From assembly GCA_052246295.1 (NCBI GenBank), contig JBQQCO010000001.1: DNA of 64,000 nt. The stretch is one strand, 5' to 3'. Position 1 is the first letter of the stretch; each line of letters begins with the position of its first letter. The notes below the pieces were generated by a model, which saw only the letters and a program-made list of their open reading frames with translations, was not told the origin of the DNA and did no database searches. This document shows positions 15,668 to 24,561 of this stretch, in pieces. The DNA is from Piscibacillus sp052246295. Lineage in GTDB: Bacteria > Bacillota > Bacilli > Bacillales > Alkalibacillaceae. A program made the translations under genes and the position numbers.

Positions 15668-17410
15668 TTATTCTGAAATTAACGGTGCATGTTTAGCAAC
15701 ATTTATTCCTCGCTCGACTAGGGTATTCCACTCATCATCTAGCGTTTGAATTCTCTCTAATTCTTGTTCCACTTTCTCGAGAAGATCTGACGAAATTCCC
15801 TGTGCTGTTAAAATTTCTAAAATCTCTATACGGAGTAGCCAATCATTTGGCGCTACCTTCTCAAGTTCGTCTAAAACACACGCTAACTCCGTTTCAGACC
15901 CTCCATTATGACGAATATTACGCACCTCTTGATAAAGCTGTTCTAATGGCGTTAACTCAGGTAACCCCGGTGATTCAGCAGGCTCACTGTCAATATTCGG
16001 ATGAAAAGCTTCTCCATCTGCTGCCCCAGCAAACACTGACACAATCTCAGTACCGACTGCCATATCAAACGTGCCCCATTCAGGTTCGAATAAAACTTGA
16101 TCATCTAACGTCACGCGGCAGTCTTCGAATGTGACTACTACGACTTTCCCGTTTTGTCGAACGATATCTGTAACCGACCCAGAAACGGTAACTCCACTTT
16201 CGAATTCTAGCGTCGCGCGTTGTCCTGTTACAATACCTACATTCTCTAATTCAGAGTCAGATAAATCCTCTAAGTTTTTATCCATATTCTTCAATGGACC
16301 GACTGGCGACCCAAAACCATCTGCATGATGATCTGTTCCGTGCCCCGGTAACTCTTGATTGTCAAATGCTAAGTTCGTTGACCCTGACGTTTTAAGATAT
16401 ACAATTTCACCTTCAGAATCAGTAATGCGACCCGCGAAAACTCCTGAAACTTGAAGCCCAGAGCTCAAGACAGCTGTTGCCACATTTTCAGACTGAATCG
16501 CTTTATCCAAGCTCTCCGCGCCGCCTTTCATAAATGCCATTTCCGAAGCAAACTCTTTTAACCCTTCAATTAACTGCTCAAAGCTTTCACAGACAAACAG
16601 CTGTGGCTGAGGCTTTGTAATATCAAAGGACGTGTTGACTATATCTTGGACATCAAAAGGTCGTTTCTCAACATCAGGACTTAAGATGTTACTACCTTCC
16701 GCGACTGACGATAACAGCCCTGCTCCGTAAATTCTAGGCTTATCAACCGTTCCAATTAATCCGTATTCTACTGTCCACCAGTACAATCGACCAATTTTTT
16801 CTGCTTCAGATACTCCTTTAATTGCCGCTTCCTTTTCTTGTATGTTTTGTTGAGCTAGTTGAATCTCTTCTTCTGTCGCATCACCTTTTTCTAATAAATT
16901 AGAGTAGTGACGAACCGCATCAAAGTGATCATGCTCTTCCTTGGTTGCGATCGCTTTTTTCCCTATTTCACCGAAAAGCTTAACGTATTCAGAGTACTTT
17001 GAGTCACACAAAATCGGAGCATGTCCTGCTGCTTCATGAATGATGTCAGGTGCTGGTGTGTATTGAATATTTTCTAGCTTACGAATTTCGGTTGCAATCG
17101 GTAAAATTCCGTTTCCTTGAAACTCAAAAAAGGCCACACCAGGAATAAAACCATCAATTGTAGCAGCACCCCATCCAAATGGTGCTAAAGCTTGATTCAT
17201 CTCATCTACATTAGGAATCTGCTCAATCGTAATTCCAGAGGCCTTCAAACCATCCGTGTAAGCTTCATGAGCTAAATCTTTTAATGTGTGATGATTTTGA
17301 CGCATGACATAGCGCCAAACAGCATGGTTGATCGGTGTATATGTATCATAATGTTGCTCAGCCGTAAATTTTCTTAAATGCTTTGGAACTTTTTGTACTG
17401 TTAAAGTCAT
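15668..17410 (-). CDS. phhA: Aromatic amino acid hydroxylase (phenylalanine 4-monooxygenase), long Bacillus type
   Basis: Tetrahydrobiopterin-dependent iron hydroxylase of 580 residues converting phenylalanine to tyrosine. The catalytic domain occupies roughly the first 300 residues: DIIHEAAGHAPIL supplies two iron-ligand His residues, YWWTVEYGLIG the Glu ligand. The C-terminal half (residues ~310-580) is an extension found in Bacillus homologues and absent from the ~270-residue proteobacterial enzymes. ATG at 17410 follows AGGGG; a GTG 12 nt earlier overlaps it. The cofactor-recycling dehydratase is encoded 2.2 kb away at 19626. Confidence 0.92.
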   Translation of the reverse strand: MTLTVQKVPKHLRKFTAEQHYDTYTPINHAVWRYVMRQNHHTLKDLAHEAYTDGLKASGITIEQIPNVDEMNQALAPFGWGAATIDGFIPGVAFFEFQGNGILPIATEIRKLENIQYTPAPDIIHEAAGHAPILCDSKYSEYVKLFGEIGKKAIATKEEHDHFDAVRHYSNLLEKGDATEEEIQLAQQNIQEKEAAIKGVSEAEKIGRLYWWTVEYGLIGTVDKPRIYGAGLLSSVAEGSNILSPDVEKRPFDVQDIVNTSFDITKPQPQLFVCESFEQLIEGLKEFASEMAFMKGGAESLDKAIQSENVATAVLSSGLQVSGVFAGRITDSEGEIVYLKTSGSTNLAFDNQELPGHGTDHHADGFGSPVGPLKNMDKNLEDLSDSELENVGIVTGQRATLEFESGVTVSGSVTDIVRQNGKVVVVTFEDCRVTLDDQVLFEPEWGTFDMAVGTEIVSVFAGAADGEAFHPNIDSEPAESPGLPELTPLEQLYQEVRNIRHNGGSETELACVLDELEKVAPNDWLLRIEILEILTAQGISSDLLEKVEQELERIQTLDDEWNTLVERGINVAKHAPLISE

Positions 17411-17598
17411 GTTTCCCCTCACCCTTTCACTAATTTACATAAACGCTTAAACGCTTTTTAGCATTAAAGTATTGTTAACTAATTTACAACTTGTACAGTT
17501 AAAAGTCAACCCTATTCATAAAAAAACTAATTATTGAGGGCGGCCATTCCTGTTCACTACCTTTAATTTGACCTCCTATAGATCTGTTAATTTGTGAA

Positions 17599-17718
17599 TT
17601 CCTCATAAATTTGATTTTTTCCTCATAAATTCAAATTTTTCCCCATAAAATCGATTTTTTCCCCATATATTAAAAAATTTCCCCATAAATTTAAAAAATT
17701 CCCCATAAATAATTTGAC
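17599..17718 (-). repeat. 20-bp phased intergenic array B (6 units)
   Basis: TTCCTCATAAAT or TTCCCCATAAAT words start at 17599, 17619, 17639, 17659, 17679 and 17699, exactly 20 bp apart, with unrelated A/T-rich spacers. Located about 190 bp upstream of phhA, after the terminator of a gene remnant. Same word as array A. Confidence 0.92.
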
Positions 17719-17727
17719 CATAAGAAA

Positions 17728-17760
17728 AACCGGACGTAAAAACCACGTCCGGTCCTCTTT
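17728..17760 (-). terminator. Terminator left from the remnant gene
   Basis: ACCGGACGT/ACGTCCGGT perfect stem with a 7-nt loop and T-rich flanks on both sides. Confidence 0.8.
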
Positions 17761-17764
17761 TGGG

Positions 17765-17857
17765 TTAGTGCTTACCTTTGAATGTATGCGTTTTACCTCT
17801 AACATCAATATATTCAACAGGATACATTTCTCCAGCTTTGCCTTTATCGAGATTAGG
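17765..17857 (-). pseudogene. 3' remnant of an unidentified gene
   Basis: An open stretch without a start codon, closed upstream by TGA, encodes about 30 residues (…DKGKAGEMYPVEYIDV…) ending KGKH and followed at once by a proper terminator. This looks like the last codons of a lost gene. I do not recognise the family. Confidence 0.4.
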
Positions 17858-18251
17858 TCATATGAATTTTCTGACTAATCTCTTAACGTCATATTAATTC
17901 ATTCATAGGTTCATAGAAATCCGTCATAACCCCTAATTATTTGTCGATTTTCTTCCATTTTTCTAAAAGTCCTAGGTTAATGATGGGTGTTTAGAAATAA
18001 TATTATTCACGAAAATAGTCGCGTTTTGTCGAAGACTGTTAAAGTCAGTTAATTCGATAAGTCTTAAGAACTATCCACAATTATTTCGAGAATTTTTCAT
18101 TTTTTTGACGGTTATTTTACAAATCAGGTCAAAAGTTTTATTTATGAATGTAAGATATGGTAAAGCGTGTAACTAAAAGCTCACCTAATTAGGAAGATTA
18201 ATAGGATTTTGTTAAGATAATAGAGGACTATCATTAGGAAAGCGTGATTTT
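17858..18251. other. Gene-free A/T-rich stretch
   Basis: About 390 bp with no convincing ORF or repeat. It should carry the promoter of the membrane-protein gene at 18252. Two TTTTGTCGAAGACTG/GTTAAAGTCAG-like segments near 18030 hint at an operator but are not convincing. Confidence 0.3.
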
Positions 18252-19601
18252 ATGAGACGTTTACTTTTTTACATATATACTAGCTTTGTTATTTTATTTG
18301 TATTCGATTTATTTCTAAACAGCGATGTCTTGTTAACGTTACAAGGAATTTTAGGCATGCTAGCTTTAGCATTCTCTATCAAAGGTGCAAACCGCACATA
18401 CCAAACCATTGGGATTGTCTTCCTCATCGTTTCTCTTGCTCTCATGATGATTTATCACGTGCCATTTAACGATCTCGCTATTTATTTTACATCGATGGGA
18501 TTATTACTATCATTACTTTATCTCATCCCTTTTATTAACCATTACATGATTGTAGGTGGATACGAGCAGTCATTGTTTAATCTTCTTCAGAAAAACACAC
18601 CTAACTTAGGTAAATTCTACGTTAAGTCGTATTTAACAACATATGCTCTTACTCTATTTATCTTTATTTCAACGATCCCGTTAGTTTTTTCTCTTATTAG
18701 AGAAAAAACAGCGCACCTTTCAAGTCAGGTGACGCACCAATTTGCGACGCGTGCTGTCTTAAGACCATTTGCTGCCGCAAATACGTGGAGCCCGATTGAA
18801 GTCTACATTGCTATGGTAGTGGCGTTCACAGGGTCATCTTATTTAATTTTACTCCCTATTCTTTTTGTATTCTCTGTGACAATGTTATTGATTGACACAT
18901 CATTAGGTTACGCAAAATATCGTCACATTAAATTCGATGAACAAGGAGATGAACCGGATAAACCTAAAGTCAATGTAAGGCATTTAGTATCCTTAGTCGT
19001 TTTTTTAGTGCTGTTCATCGCTACTGCAGCTATGACACATCTAGCGACAGATCTAGATTTCTTTGAATCTATTATTCTTGTTATCATTCCGTATACCTTT
19101 TTGTGGGCCATCGTCACGAAGAAGTATCGTACGTTTACCCGCTACAATCAAAAAGTATGGGGCGAGCATATTTGGAGCATGCAAAACTTTATGGTGCTTT
19201 TATTACCTATTGGTTTATTTAACGAGGTTATTAGTGAAACACCGCTACTCGACCAAGCCATGGAATCATTCGCTTGGCTAGAGCAGGCTCCATTACTCCT
19301 ATTTATTTTTATCCAATTAAGTTCAATGGTGTTGGCGTTCTTCGGTTTCCATCCGCTTGTCACGCTTAGTCTCCAAGGGTTATTCGTTACACCATTTTTA
19401 GATACGATTAACCCTTTAAGTATCTCAGTTGTTATGATTGTATCGGTGATTGCGAATGATATGACCGGAACCTTTAACATTCCAATTACGATGCTAAATC
19501 AATATTTCAAACGCAATCCATATCAACTAACACTTTGGAATATCGGATACGCCTTAACATTCGGTGGAATTGCCGTGTTAATTGCCTGGCTCCTTCTATA
19601 G
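18252..19601 (+). CDS. Polytopic membrane protein, possible ion/organic-acid transporter
   Basis: 449 residues with about 11 TM segments in two similar halves separated by a cytosolic loop near residues 220-245 (KYRHIKFDEQGDEPDKPKV). Conserved-looking polar membrane motifs are MVVAFTGSSYLIL in the middle and FFGFHPLVTLSL and ANDMTGTFNIPITML near the end, reminiscent of transporters of the ion transporter superfamily. I do not recognise a named family. It lies between phhA and the pterin dehydratase gene, so aromatic amino acid or related transport is possible but unproven. Confidence 0.6.
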   Translation: MRRLLFYIYTSFVILFVFDLFLNSDVLLTLQGILGMLALAFSIKGANRTYQTIGIVFLIVSLALMMIYHVPFNDLAIYFTSMGLLLSLLYLIPFINHYMIVGGYEQSLFNLLQKNTPNLGKFYVKSYLTTYALTLFIFISTIPLVFSLIREKTAHLSSQVTHQFATRAVLRPFAAANTWSPIEVYIAMVVAFTGSSYLILLPILFVFSVTMLLIDTSLGYAKYRHIKFDEQGDEPDKPKVNVRHLVSLVVFLVLFIATAAMTHLATDLDFFESIILVIIPYTFLWAIVTKKYRTFTRYNQKVWGEHIWSMQNFMVLLLPIGLFNEVISETPLLDQAMESFAWLEQAPLLLFIFIQLSSMVLAFFGFHPLVTLSLQGLFVTPFLDTINPLSISVVMIVSVIANDMTGTFNIPITMLNQYFKRNPYQLTLWNIGYALTFGGIAVLIAWLLL

Positions 19602-19602
19602 A

Positions 19603-19632
19603 AATAGCCACCAAACTTTTGGTGGCTATTCT
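19603..19632. terminator. Bidirectional terminator
   Basis: AATAGCCACCAAA pairs with TTTGGTGGCTATT; it overlaps the last codons of the pterin dehydratase gene and ends the membrane-protein gene. Confidence 0.8.
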
Positions 19633-19925
19633 TGTACTTGATCTTTATACAACTCATCAAAGTGGTGAGCCATCTCAAAGTCAAGATCCGTCAACCCACG
19701 CATTTCCCACGATGATATTTTTAACGTCACGACCTTATAATCAATCGCAATGTTCGGGTGATGACTTTTGCCTTCAGAATACTCAGCCACTTGTCGAACA
19801 AATTCAACCCCGTTCAAGTAATCTTTAAATTTATAACGTCTGCGTATCCATTTTTCATCAACTAATCGCCAGTCAGGTAATTTCCTTAATTCCTGCTCAA
19901 TTTGTTCATCTGTTAACCGTTCCAT
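19626..19925 (-). CDS. Pterin-4a-carbinolamine dehydratase
   Basis: Dehydratase of 99 residues that recycles the 4a-hydroxy-tetrahydropterin produced by aromatic amino acid hydroxylase. The family signature is complete: SEGKSHHPNIAIDYKVVTL with the catalytic His pair, and LTDLDFEMA near the end. It functionally partners the phhA product although it has its own promoter. Confidence 0.95.
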   Translation of the reverse strand: MERLTDEQIEQELRKLPDWRLVDEKWIRRRYKFKDYLNGVEFVRQVAEYSEGKSHHPNIAIDYKVVTLKISSWEMRGLTDLDFEMAHHFDELYKDQVQE

Positions 19926-19984
19926 ACTGACACACCTCCCGTAAAAGAATCTTTGTCTATATTTTAATTCCCGTACAATCCCCT

Positions 19985-20548
19985 TTAAAACTTTCGAGCA
20001 TACTTATTGATCAGCTCTTGATCGATTCCTTTTTTCTTACCTTTTTTAACAAGACGTTTCATCAGTAACTTTAAAATAAAAGGCAATTCCACCACTTGTG
20101 AATCTTGCATATCTAATATTAACGCGATATGAATTCGGTCATTCGGAAAACCTTTCTCATCCGTTTTCCCGTCTTCCATCAACCCATATAAAATACGCAT
20201 CGATTCTTCAAACTGATGAGCAGGCGTAATCCGGACTCTGAACGTGACCGGTTTTTGACTTGACGCATTTAGGAAACGGTGAGGTGTTCCTTTTGGAATG
20301 ACTAACTCCTCACCTTCTACTAAAATCTTAGACCCGTTACCATTTTGAACTTGTAACTCTCCTTCTATAACCTCAAACTTCTCTTCAAATTTTTGATGCA
20401 TGTGAAGGGGCGGTCCTTCTCCACTCGGTGGCAAAAACACTTCAATATACTCATAATCTCCGTTCGTATCCTGGCTCGTCTCCACAAAAGTAATCTTCTC
20501 ACCCGTTAACTTATGAGTAATGGTTTTGCTTTCACTTACAACCGTCAT
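19985..20548 (-). CDS. Cupin-domain protein
   Basis: 187 residues. The cupin barrel (residues ~15-115) shows metal-binding motif 1 as GPPLHMHQKFEEKFEVIEG and motif 2 as IPKGTPHRFLN, with His and Glu ligands. The C-terminal part is a basic helical tail (KRLVKKGKKKG). Substrate unknown. AAAGGAGG 7 nt before the ATG at 20548 sets the start. Confidence 0.85.
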   Translation of the reverse strand: MTVVSESKTITHKLTGEKITFVETSQDTNGDYEYIEVFLPPSGEGPPLHMHQKFEEKFEVIEGELQVQNGNGSKILVEGEELVIPKGTPHRFLNASSQKPVTFRVRITPAHQFEESMRILYGLMEDGKTDEKGFPNDRIHIALILDMQDSQVVELPFILKLLMKRLVKKGKKKGIDQELINKYARKF

Positions 20549-20616
20549 ACCCAAGCCTCCTTTCATGACTACTTACTAAAAACTATATTCGTTACAAATA
20601 TTAAAAAACCTTCATA

Positions 20617-20650
20617 CAAAAAAAGGAGCCACCCTAAACAGGTGGCACCA
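20617..20650 (-). terminator. Terminator of the GAF-EAL gene
   Basis: GCCACC/GGTGGC stem with a 7-nt loop, followed on the minus strand by T7. Confidence 0.8.
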
Positions 20651-20673
20651 ATCTATATATTATTAAGGGGAGA

Positions 20674-22035
20674 TTAAAATTGCTCAAGGTAATTCTTCCA
20701 ACCTTCTAACGTTAAAGGCTTACTGAAATAATAACCTTGATAGATGTTACATCCAAAATCTTGAATGATTGATAAATGCTGATCGCATTCAACACCTTCT
20801 GCGACAACGTCTAACTCTAAATCACTGCCAAGTTGAATAATCGTCTTACAAATACGACGGTCAATCGGACTTTTATCGACATCATGGATAAACGTTTTAT
20901 CCAACTTAATCGTATCTACAGGGAGGTACTTTAAATAATTTAGTGATGAATAAGTCGTTCCAAAATCATCAATCGCAATCTTCACACCAAGATTCTTTAA
21001 CTGTTGGAATGTCACTGCCACTTCTGTTAGATTGTCAATCAATGACGTTTCCGTGATTTCAATTGCCAGACAATCCGCAGGAAATCCCGTTTCATCTAAA
21101 ATGTCTTCGATTCGTTGGGCAAAATTCTGTTTACGAATATGAACAGCCGAGATATTAACAGACAACGTAAACGTTTTACCTGTATCATCCATTAATTTTT
21201 TCATATCTTCACAAGCTCGACGACAAATCACTTCATCTAACCAATCAATAAAATCATACTCTTCCGCATGGTCTACAAAATCAATTGGCGGCACAAGCCC
21301 TTTTTCGGGATGTTCCCAGCGAGCCAACGCTTCCACTCCATGTAATTCTTGGCCATCTGACTTTAATACTGGTTGATAGTAAGGATAAATCTCACCGTTC
21401 TTCAAACCAGTCTTGATCGATTCTACGTATAAAGTTTTTGAGTTCAGATTGTCATCTTCATTTAAATCCAATTGCTCAATCTCACCAGAATCATCAATTT
21501 TATAATTTGAAACAATTAGCCCAAGCAGCTCATTATAAGCCGATAATGTGTCTAGTTCTCGTTGTGTTGGATAGCGACTATATTTTGAATAAACCGCAAA
21601 GATGGCTACAATATCAGATGTTCCAGGTTTAAATACCGGAACTGACCAACAAGATTTCAATCCGTATGGTTTAACGACATTCGCAAAAGACCTCCAAGTG
21701 CGATCGTTATGAACATTCGGAGAAACCATTAGCTCGCCGCGAACAGCCGCCGTCCCACAAGTACCCAGTCCATCAAACAATCTAATGTGCATAAACTTTT
21801 CCAACATGTCATCCGGTAATGAATAGGCCGCACCATTGACAAACTCTGTACCCTTAGAATTCAACAACATAATGGTACAGTAAGAATCCACAAACTGATC
21901 CTCAAAATATTTTAAAGCTCTTTTTAACACATCGCATAACGGAAGACCTGCTTTTAAGTACTCCGTTATATATTGATAACCAGACACAAACTCTTCTGGG
22001 CTCAATACTCTTTCATTTAATCTTTTTTCACCCAT
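20674..22035 (-). CDS. Cyclic-di-GMP phosphodiesterase with GAF and EAL domains
   Basis: 453-residue soluble protein: GAF sensor domain (residues ~20-185, with GLGTCGTAAVRGE typical of GAF) followed by an EAL domain (~200-450). All catalytic and metal-binding residues are present: EALARW, NISA, EITET, DDFGTTYSSLNYL, KLDKTFI, EGVE and QGYYFSKP, so it should hydrolyse c-di-GMP. No GGDEF domain and no TM segments, so it probably reads a cytosolic ligand. CGGGAGG 8 nt upstream fixes the ATG at 22035. Confidence 0.93.
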   Translation of the reverse strand: MGEKRLNERVLSPEEFVSGYQYITEYLKAGLPLCDVLKRALKYFEDQFVDSYCTIMLLNSKGTEFVNGAAYSLPDDMLEKFMHIRLFDGLGTCGTAAVRGELMVSPNVHNDRTWRSFANVVKPYGLKSCWSVPVFKPGTSDIVAIFAVYSKYSRYPTQRELDTLSAYNELLGLIVSNYKIDDSGEIEQLDLNEDDNLNSKTLYVESIKTGLKNGEIYPYYQPVLKSDGQELHGVEALARWEHPEKGLVPPIDFVDHAEEYDFIDWLDEVICRRACEDMKKLMDDTGKTFTLSVNISAVHIRKQNFAQRIEDILDETGFPADCLAIEITETSLIDNLTEVAVTFQQLKNLGVKIAIDDFGTTYSSLNYLKYLPVDTIKLDKTFIHDVDKSPIDRRICKTIIQLGSDLELDVVAEGVECDQHLSIIQDFGCNIYQGYYFSKPLTLEGWKNYLEQF

Positions 22036-22185
22036 TCTAAGAGCCTCCCGATTCAATTAAGACTTTTCAACTATATGATTCGTATCTTGCTAGTTATTTT
22101 GGTATGTTTTCTTTGAATATATAGGCCTAAATTACGACACTTTGGAAAATTGCACCTTTTCTATTCTAGCATTTTCAAGTATGAT

Positions 22186-22231
22186 GAAAAAAAAGTGCTA
22201 CCAAAAATCTAGAGTAGAATTTCTGGTAGCA
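22186..22231 (-). terminator. Terminator of the pro-peptide gene
   Basis: TGCTACCA...TGGTAGCA long imperfect stem followed by T8 on the minus strand, about 75 nt after the peptide stop codon. Confidence 0.8.
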
Positions 22232-22307
22232 TATAAAATTATGGACGAATAAAAAATATGGACGACTTAATAAGGAAATGCTTTTGAGTTAAGTAAGTAT
22301 TAGGTGA

Positions 22308-22460
22308 TTAATCCATAGCACCTAAATCATCTTCACCGTTACCTTTTTTAGCCATTAATTCAACTTGCATTGCAGAATCGTTCAGATCCCCAGCACTTAC
22401 GTTTAGAGAGAAACCAACGATTAATGCAGTGATTACAGCAATACCTAATAACTTTTTCAT
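22308..22460 (-). CDS. Secreted pro-peptide, PapR/Phr-like signalling peptide precursor
   Basis: 50-residue ORF with GGGAGGTG 7 nt before its ATG. The first 23 residues are a clear Sec signal (MKKLLGIAVITALIVGFSLN, with a VSA cleavage site), then a short polar region and the acidic C-terminus GNGEDDLGAMD. Size, signal and short exported tail match PapR, NprX and Phr precursors, whose C-terminal 5-8 residues are re-imported as signals. It is transcribed divergently from a PlcR-like HTH-TPR regulator 184 bp away and has its own terminator. The mature peptide is inferred, not seen. Confidence 0.75.
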   Translation of the reverse strand: MKKLLGIAVITALIVGFSLNVSAGDLNDSAMQVELMAKKGNGEDDLGAMD

Positions 22461-22643
22461 AGTTTCACCTCCCTCAACCCTCAACTTTATTTTATAATTA
22501 GATATTATCAGAATATAAAAATCTATGAATTTGGGATGAGAGGCGATTTTGGCTAGTACAGATTTAGTTTTCTTTGATTTTCTTCGATTTTCTCAAATAA
22601 TATAAACATTGGAATATTTCATACTTTTGGAGGGAATTTATAA

Positions 22644-23543
22644 ATGGATCCTCGTGAAGAAATAGGAAAAAGAATTTACGAATTAAGAAGATATTTCAAA
22701 ATAACCCAGAAAGAGTTATGTGAAGGTATATGCACTCAGGCCTACATTAGTAAGATTGAAAATGGGTCATTAGCTATTGCAGCTGACATCCTATTTGAAA
22801 TTGCAGAAAGACTCGGTGTTGATATTAATTATTTTTATGATTCAACATATAATTCCAGAGTTGATTATGCATTAGAAGTTGAACTAGAAGCCAGAGAACT
22901 TGTAAAAAATGATGAGTTTGAAAAATTAGAGGAACTAATAACTAGAGAAGAAAAAACCCCCCTAATGAATAATAAAAAATTTAAACAATTCATCTTATGG
23001 CAAAAAGCTCTGTGCGCCAGATATATAGATGAAGACTATGAGAACTCAGAAGCTCTACTCGATCAAGCGCTGCAACTAAGTAATACAAGTAGTAAGTCTT
23101 ACTCAGAAAGAGAAATTCATATGTTAATTAACAAGGCGAATCTACATACAGACAGAAAAAATTTCCAAAAAGCTATTAGCATATATGAAGATGCACAATC
23201 TGCTATAAACAAACTTCCGTATTTACATGATGGTAACCTAATAACACTAATAAATTTTAATTTAGCAAGAATTTACTATTTCAAAGAGGATTATAAACAA
23301 ACAATCCATTATGCAGAGGAAGGTATTATTCATTGTAAAAAAAATCAATCACTAAATGGTTATGGCAAGTTTCATTTTCTAATCGGCAATGCTCACATGA
23401 GGTTAAAAAACTTAAGTTTAGCTAAAGATCATATAGAACTAGCATCTCAATTATTTAAACTTAATGATCAGAATAGGTTTTTAACTAATTGTGAAATTAT
23501 ACTTCAACGTATTAACCAAGAATTAGAAACCACTTTAAGTTAA
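22644..23543 (+). CDS. PlcR-like RRNPP quorum-sensing regulator (XRE HTH plus TPR)
   Basis: 299-residue cytosolic regulator. Residues ~6-62 form an XRE HTH (IGKRIYELRRYFKITQKELC ... YISKIENGSLAI), followed by a linker helix and five or so degenerate TPR repeats to the C-terminus. Length and layout match PlcR and related RRNPP receptors that bind a re-imported oligopeptide. The divergent pro-peptide gene is the likely ligand source. Direct repeats GATTTTCT spaced about 11 bp (22575-22595) lie in the promoter region and could be an operator. RBS GGAGGG. Host codon use is more A-rich than in neighbours. Confidence 0.85.
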   Translation: MDPREEIGKRIYELRRYFKITQKELCEGICTQAYISKIENGSLAIAADILFEIAERLGVDINYFYDSTYNSRVDYALEVELEARELVKNDEFEKLEELITREEKTPLMNNKKFKQFILWQKALCARYIDEDYENSEALLDQALQLSNTSSKSYSEREIHMLINKANLHTDRKNFQKAISIYEDAQSAINKLPYLHDGNLITLINFNLARIYYFKEDYKQTIHYAEEGIIHCKKNQSLNGYGKFHFLIGNAHMRLKNLSLAKDHIELASQLFKLNDQNRFLTNCEIILQRINQELETTLS

Positions 23544-23604
23544 CTTAGAGATTCCATATCTAAATATACCATATTATTTTATAATCAAAAGCCTTAAATT
23601 CAAA

Positions 23605-23649
23605 ATACCTACTAACGGCATAGAACCATTTCTGTTAGTAGGTATTTTC
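23605..23649. terminator. Bidirectional terminator
   Basis: ACCTACTAACGG pairs with CTGTTAGTAGGT (one G-T) around a 13-nt loop; serves the regulator and the convergent membrane-protein gene. Confidence 0.75.
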
Positions 23650-23651
23650 AA

Positions 23652-24221
23652 CTATTGTGATGTTGATTTTCGCTTGATATTAACTAAAAAGCGAGTGAAC
23701 CAATACGCTGGAAGCACAACAGCTAAATCCACTAAAAACAAGTGAAAGTAATTAAAACCGCGCCCAAATTCCACTAATCCCACCAAGTTTTCTACATAAG
23801 CTATTCCGAAAGCAAACACAGCACTCGCAACCGCGATCCACAGATAAAAATTCTTATCATGGTTGGTGCAGTACTGATAGACCAGTAAAAAAGCAACAGG
23901 CAATGCAGAGGCTGCCATATTAAATATAGATGGCAACATCGGTGCTAAAAAGTACGTATGTATAAAGTACCTTTTTAATTCAAGTACATCCCCAGCATAG
24001 TTCCACATAATGTGTACCACAAAACCGAAAAAGAACACCTCAAACAAGCGTTCTCGATCGACATATTTAATCAATATTAATAAAGGGATGACAGTTATGG
24101 CGACAACGGCCCAGAACTGCCAATCTCCAAAACTTGAATATTCTTGCCAGTAAGCATTCGTCACCTGATCTAGTTCTGTATATAAATTTCTAATTTTACT
24201 CCAATACTCCTGGTAGCTCAC
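23652..24221 (-). CDS. CBO0543-family membrane protein
   Basis: About 189 residues with five TM helices. Sequence features such as FGFVVHIMWNYAGDVLELKRYFIH and YVENLVGLVEFGRGFNYFH resemble the Bacilli/Clostridia CBO0543 family of unknown function. GTG at 24221 after GGGGG is a plausible start; a TTG 15 nt upstream is the alternative. Monocistronic. Confidence 0.65.
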   Translation of the reverse strand: MSYQEYWSKIRNLYTELDQVTNAYWQEYSSFGDWQFWAVVAITVIPLLILIKYVDRERLFEVFFFGFVVHIMWNYAGDVLELKRYFIHTYFLAPMLPSIFNMAASALPVAFLLVYQYCTNHDKNFYLWIAVASAVFAFGIAYVENLVGLVEFGRGFNYFHLFLVDLAVVLPAYWFTRFLVNIKRKSTSQ

Positions 24222-24349
24222 GTTTGTTACCCCCAATATGGCTCGTTCACTTCTTAACCCTTATAATTTGAGCTAACCATGGAAAAATATACATAAGGAA
24301 AAGCTCATTATTACTATACCTTTTGATTAGAACTTTCCCTCACTTGCTG

Positions 24350-24498
24350 TCTATGAACGACTTCTTCCCATTTATGAACGTAAACCCTTACTTTATAAAC
24401 GGCTTTCCTTCTTTTTTGAACGGGAATTTTCCATTTATAAACGGGTTTCTTAATTTTTTGAACGTAACTTCAGGTTTATGAACGTAACTTTTTCATTG
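24350..24498 (+). repeat. 21-bp phased intergenic array F (7 units)
   Basis: Words TATGAACG, TATAAACG or TTTGAACG start at 24352, 24373, 24394, 24415, 24436, 24457 and 24478, exactly 21 bp apart, each followed by G/T-rich then pyrimidine-rich variable spacer. It lies between the nsrR terminator and the start of the CBO0543 gene, and is non-coding. Confidence 0.92.
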
Positions 24499-24522
24499 GT
24501 TGACCACTTAAAATCTGTCGTA

Positions 24523-24559
24523 TAAAAAAGTTCCTCCACTATAGTGAAGGAACTTTTTT
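24523..24559 (-). terminator. Terminator of nsrR
   Basis: AAAAAAGTTCCT...AGGAACTTTTTT near-perfect stem around CACTATAGTG. Confidence 0.88.
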
Positions 24560-24561
24560 CA

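Noticed and set aside
17623..17817. 64-residue minus-strand ORF
   Set aside because: Made of array B, a terminator and the opposite frame of the gene remnant; no RBS.
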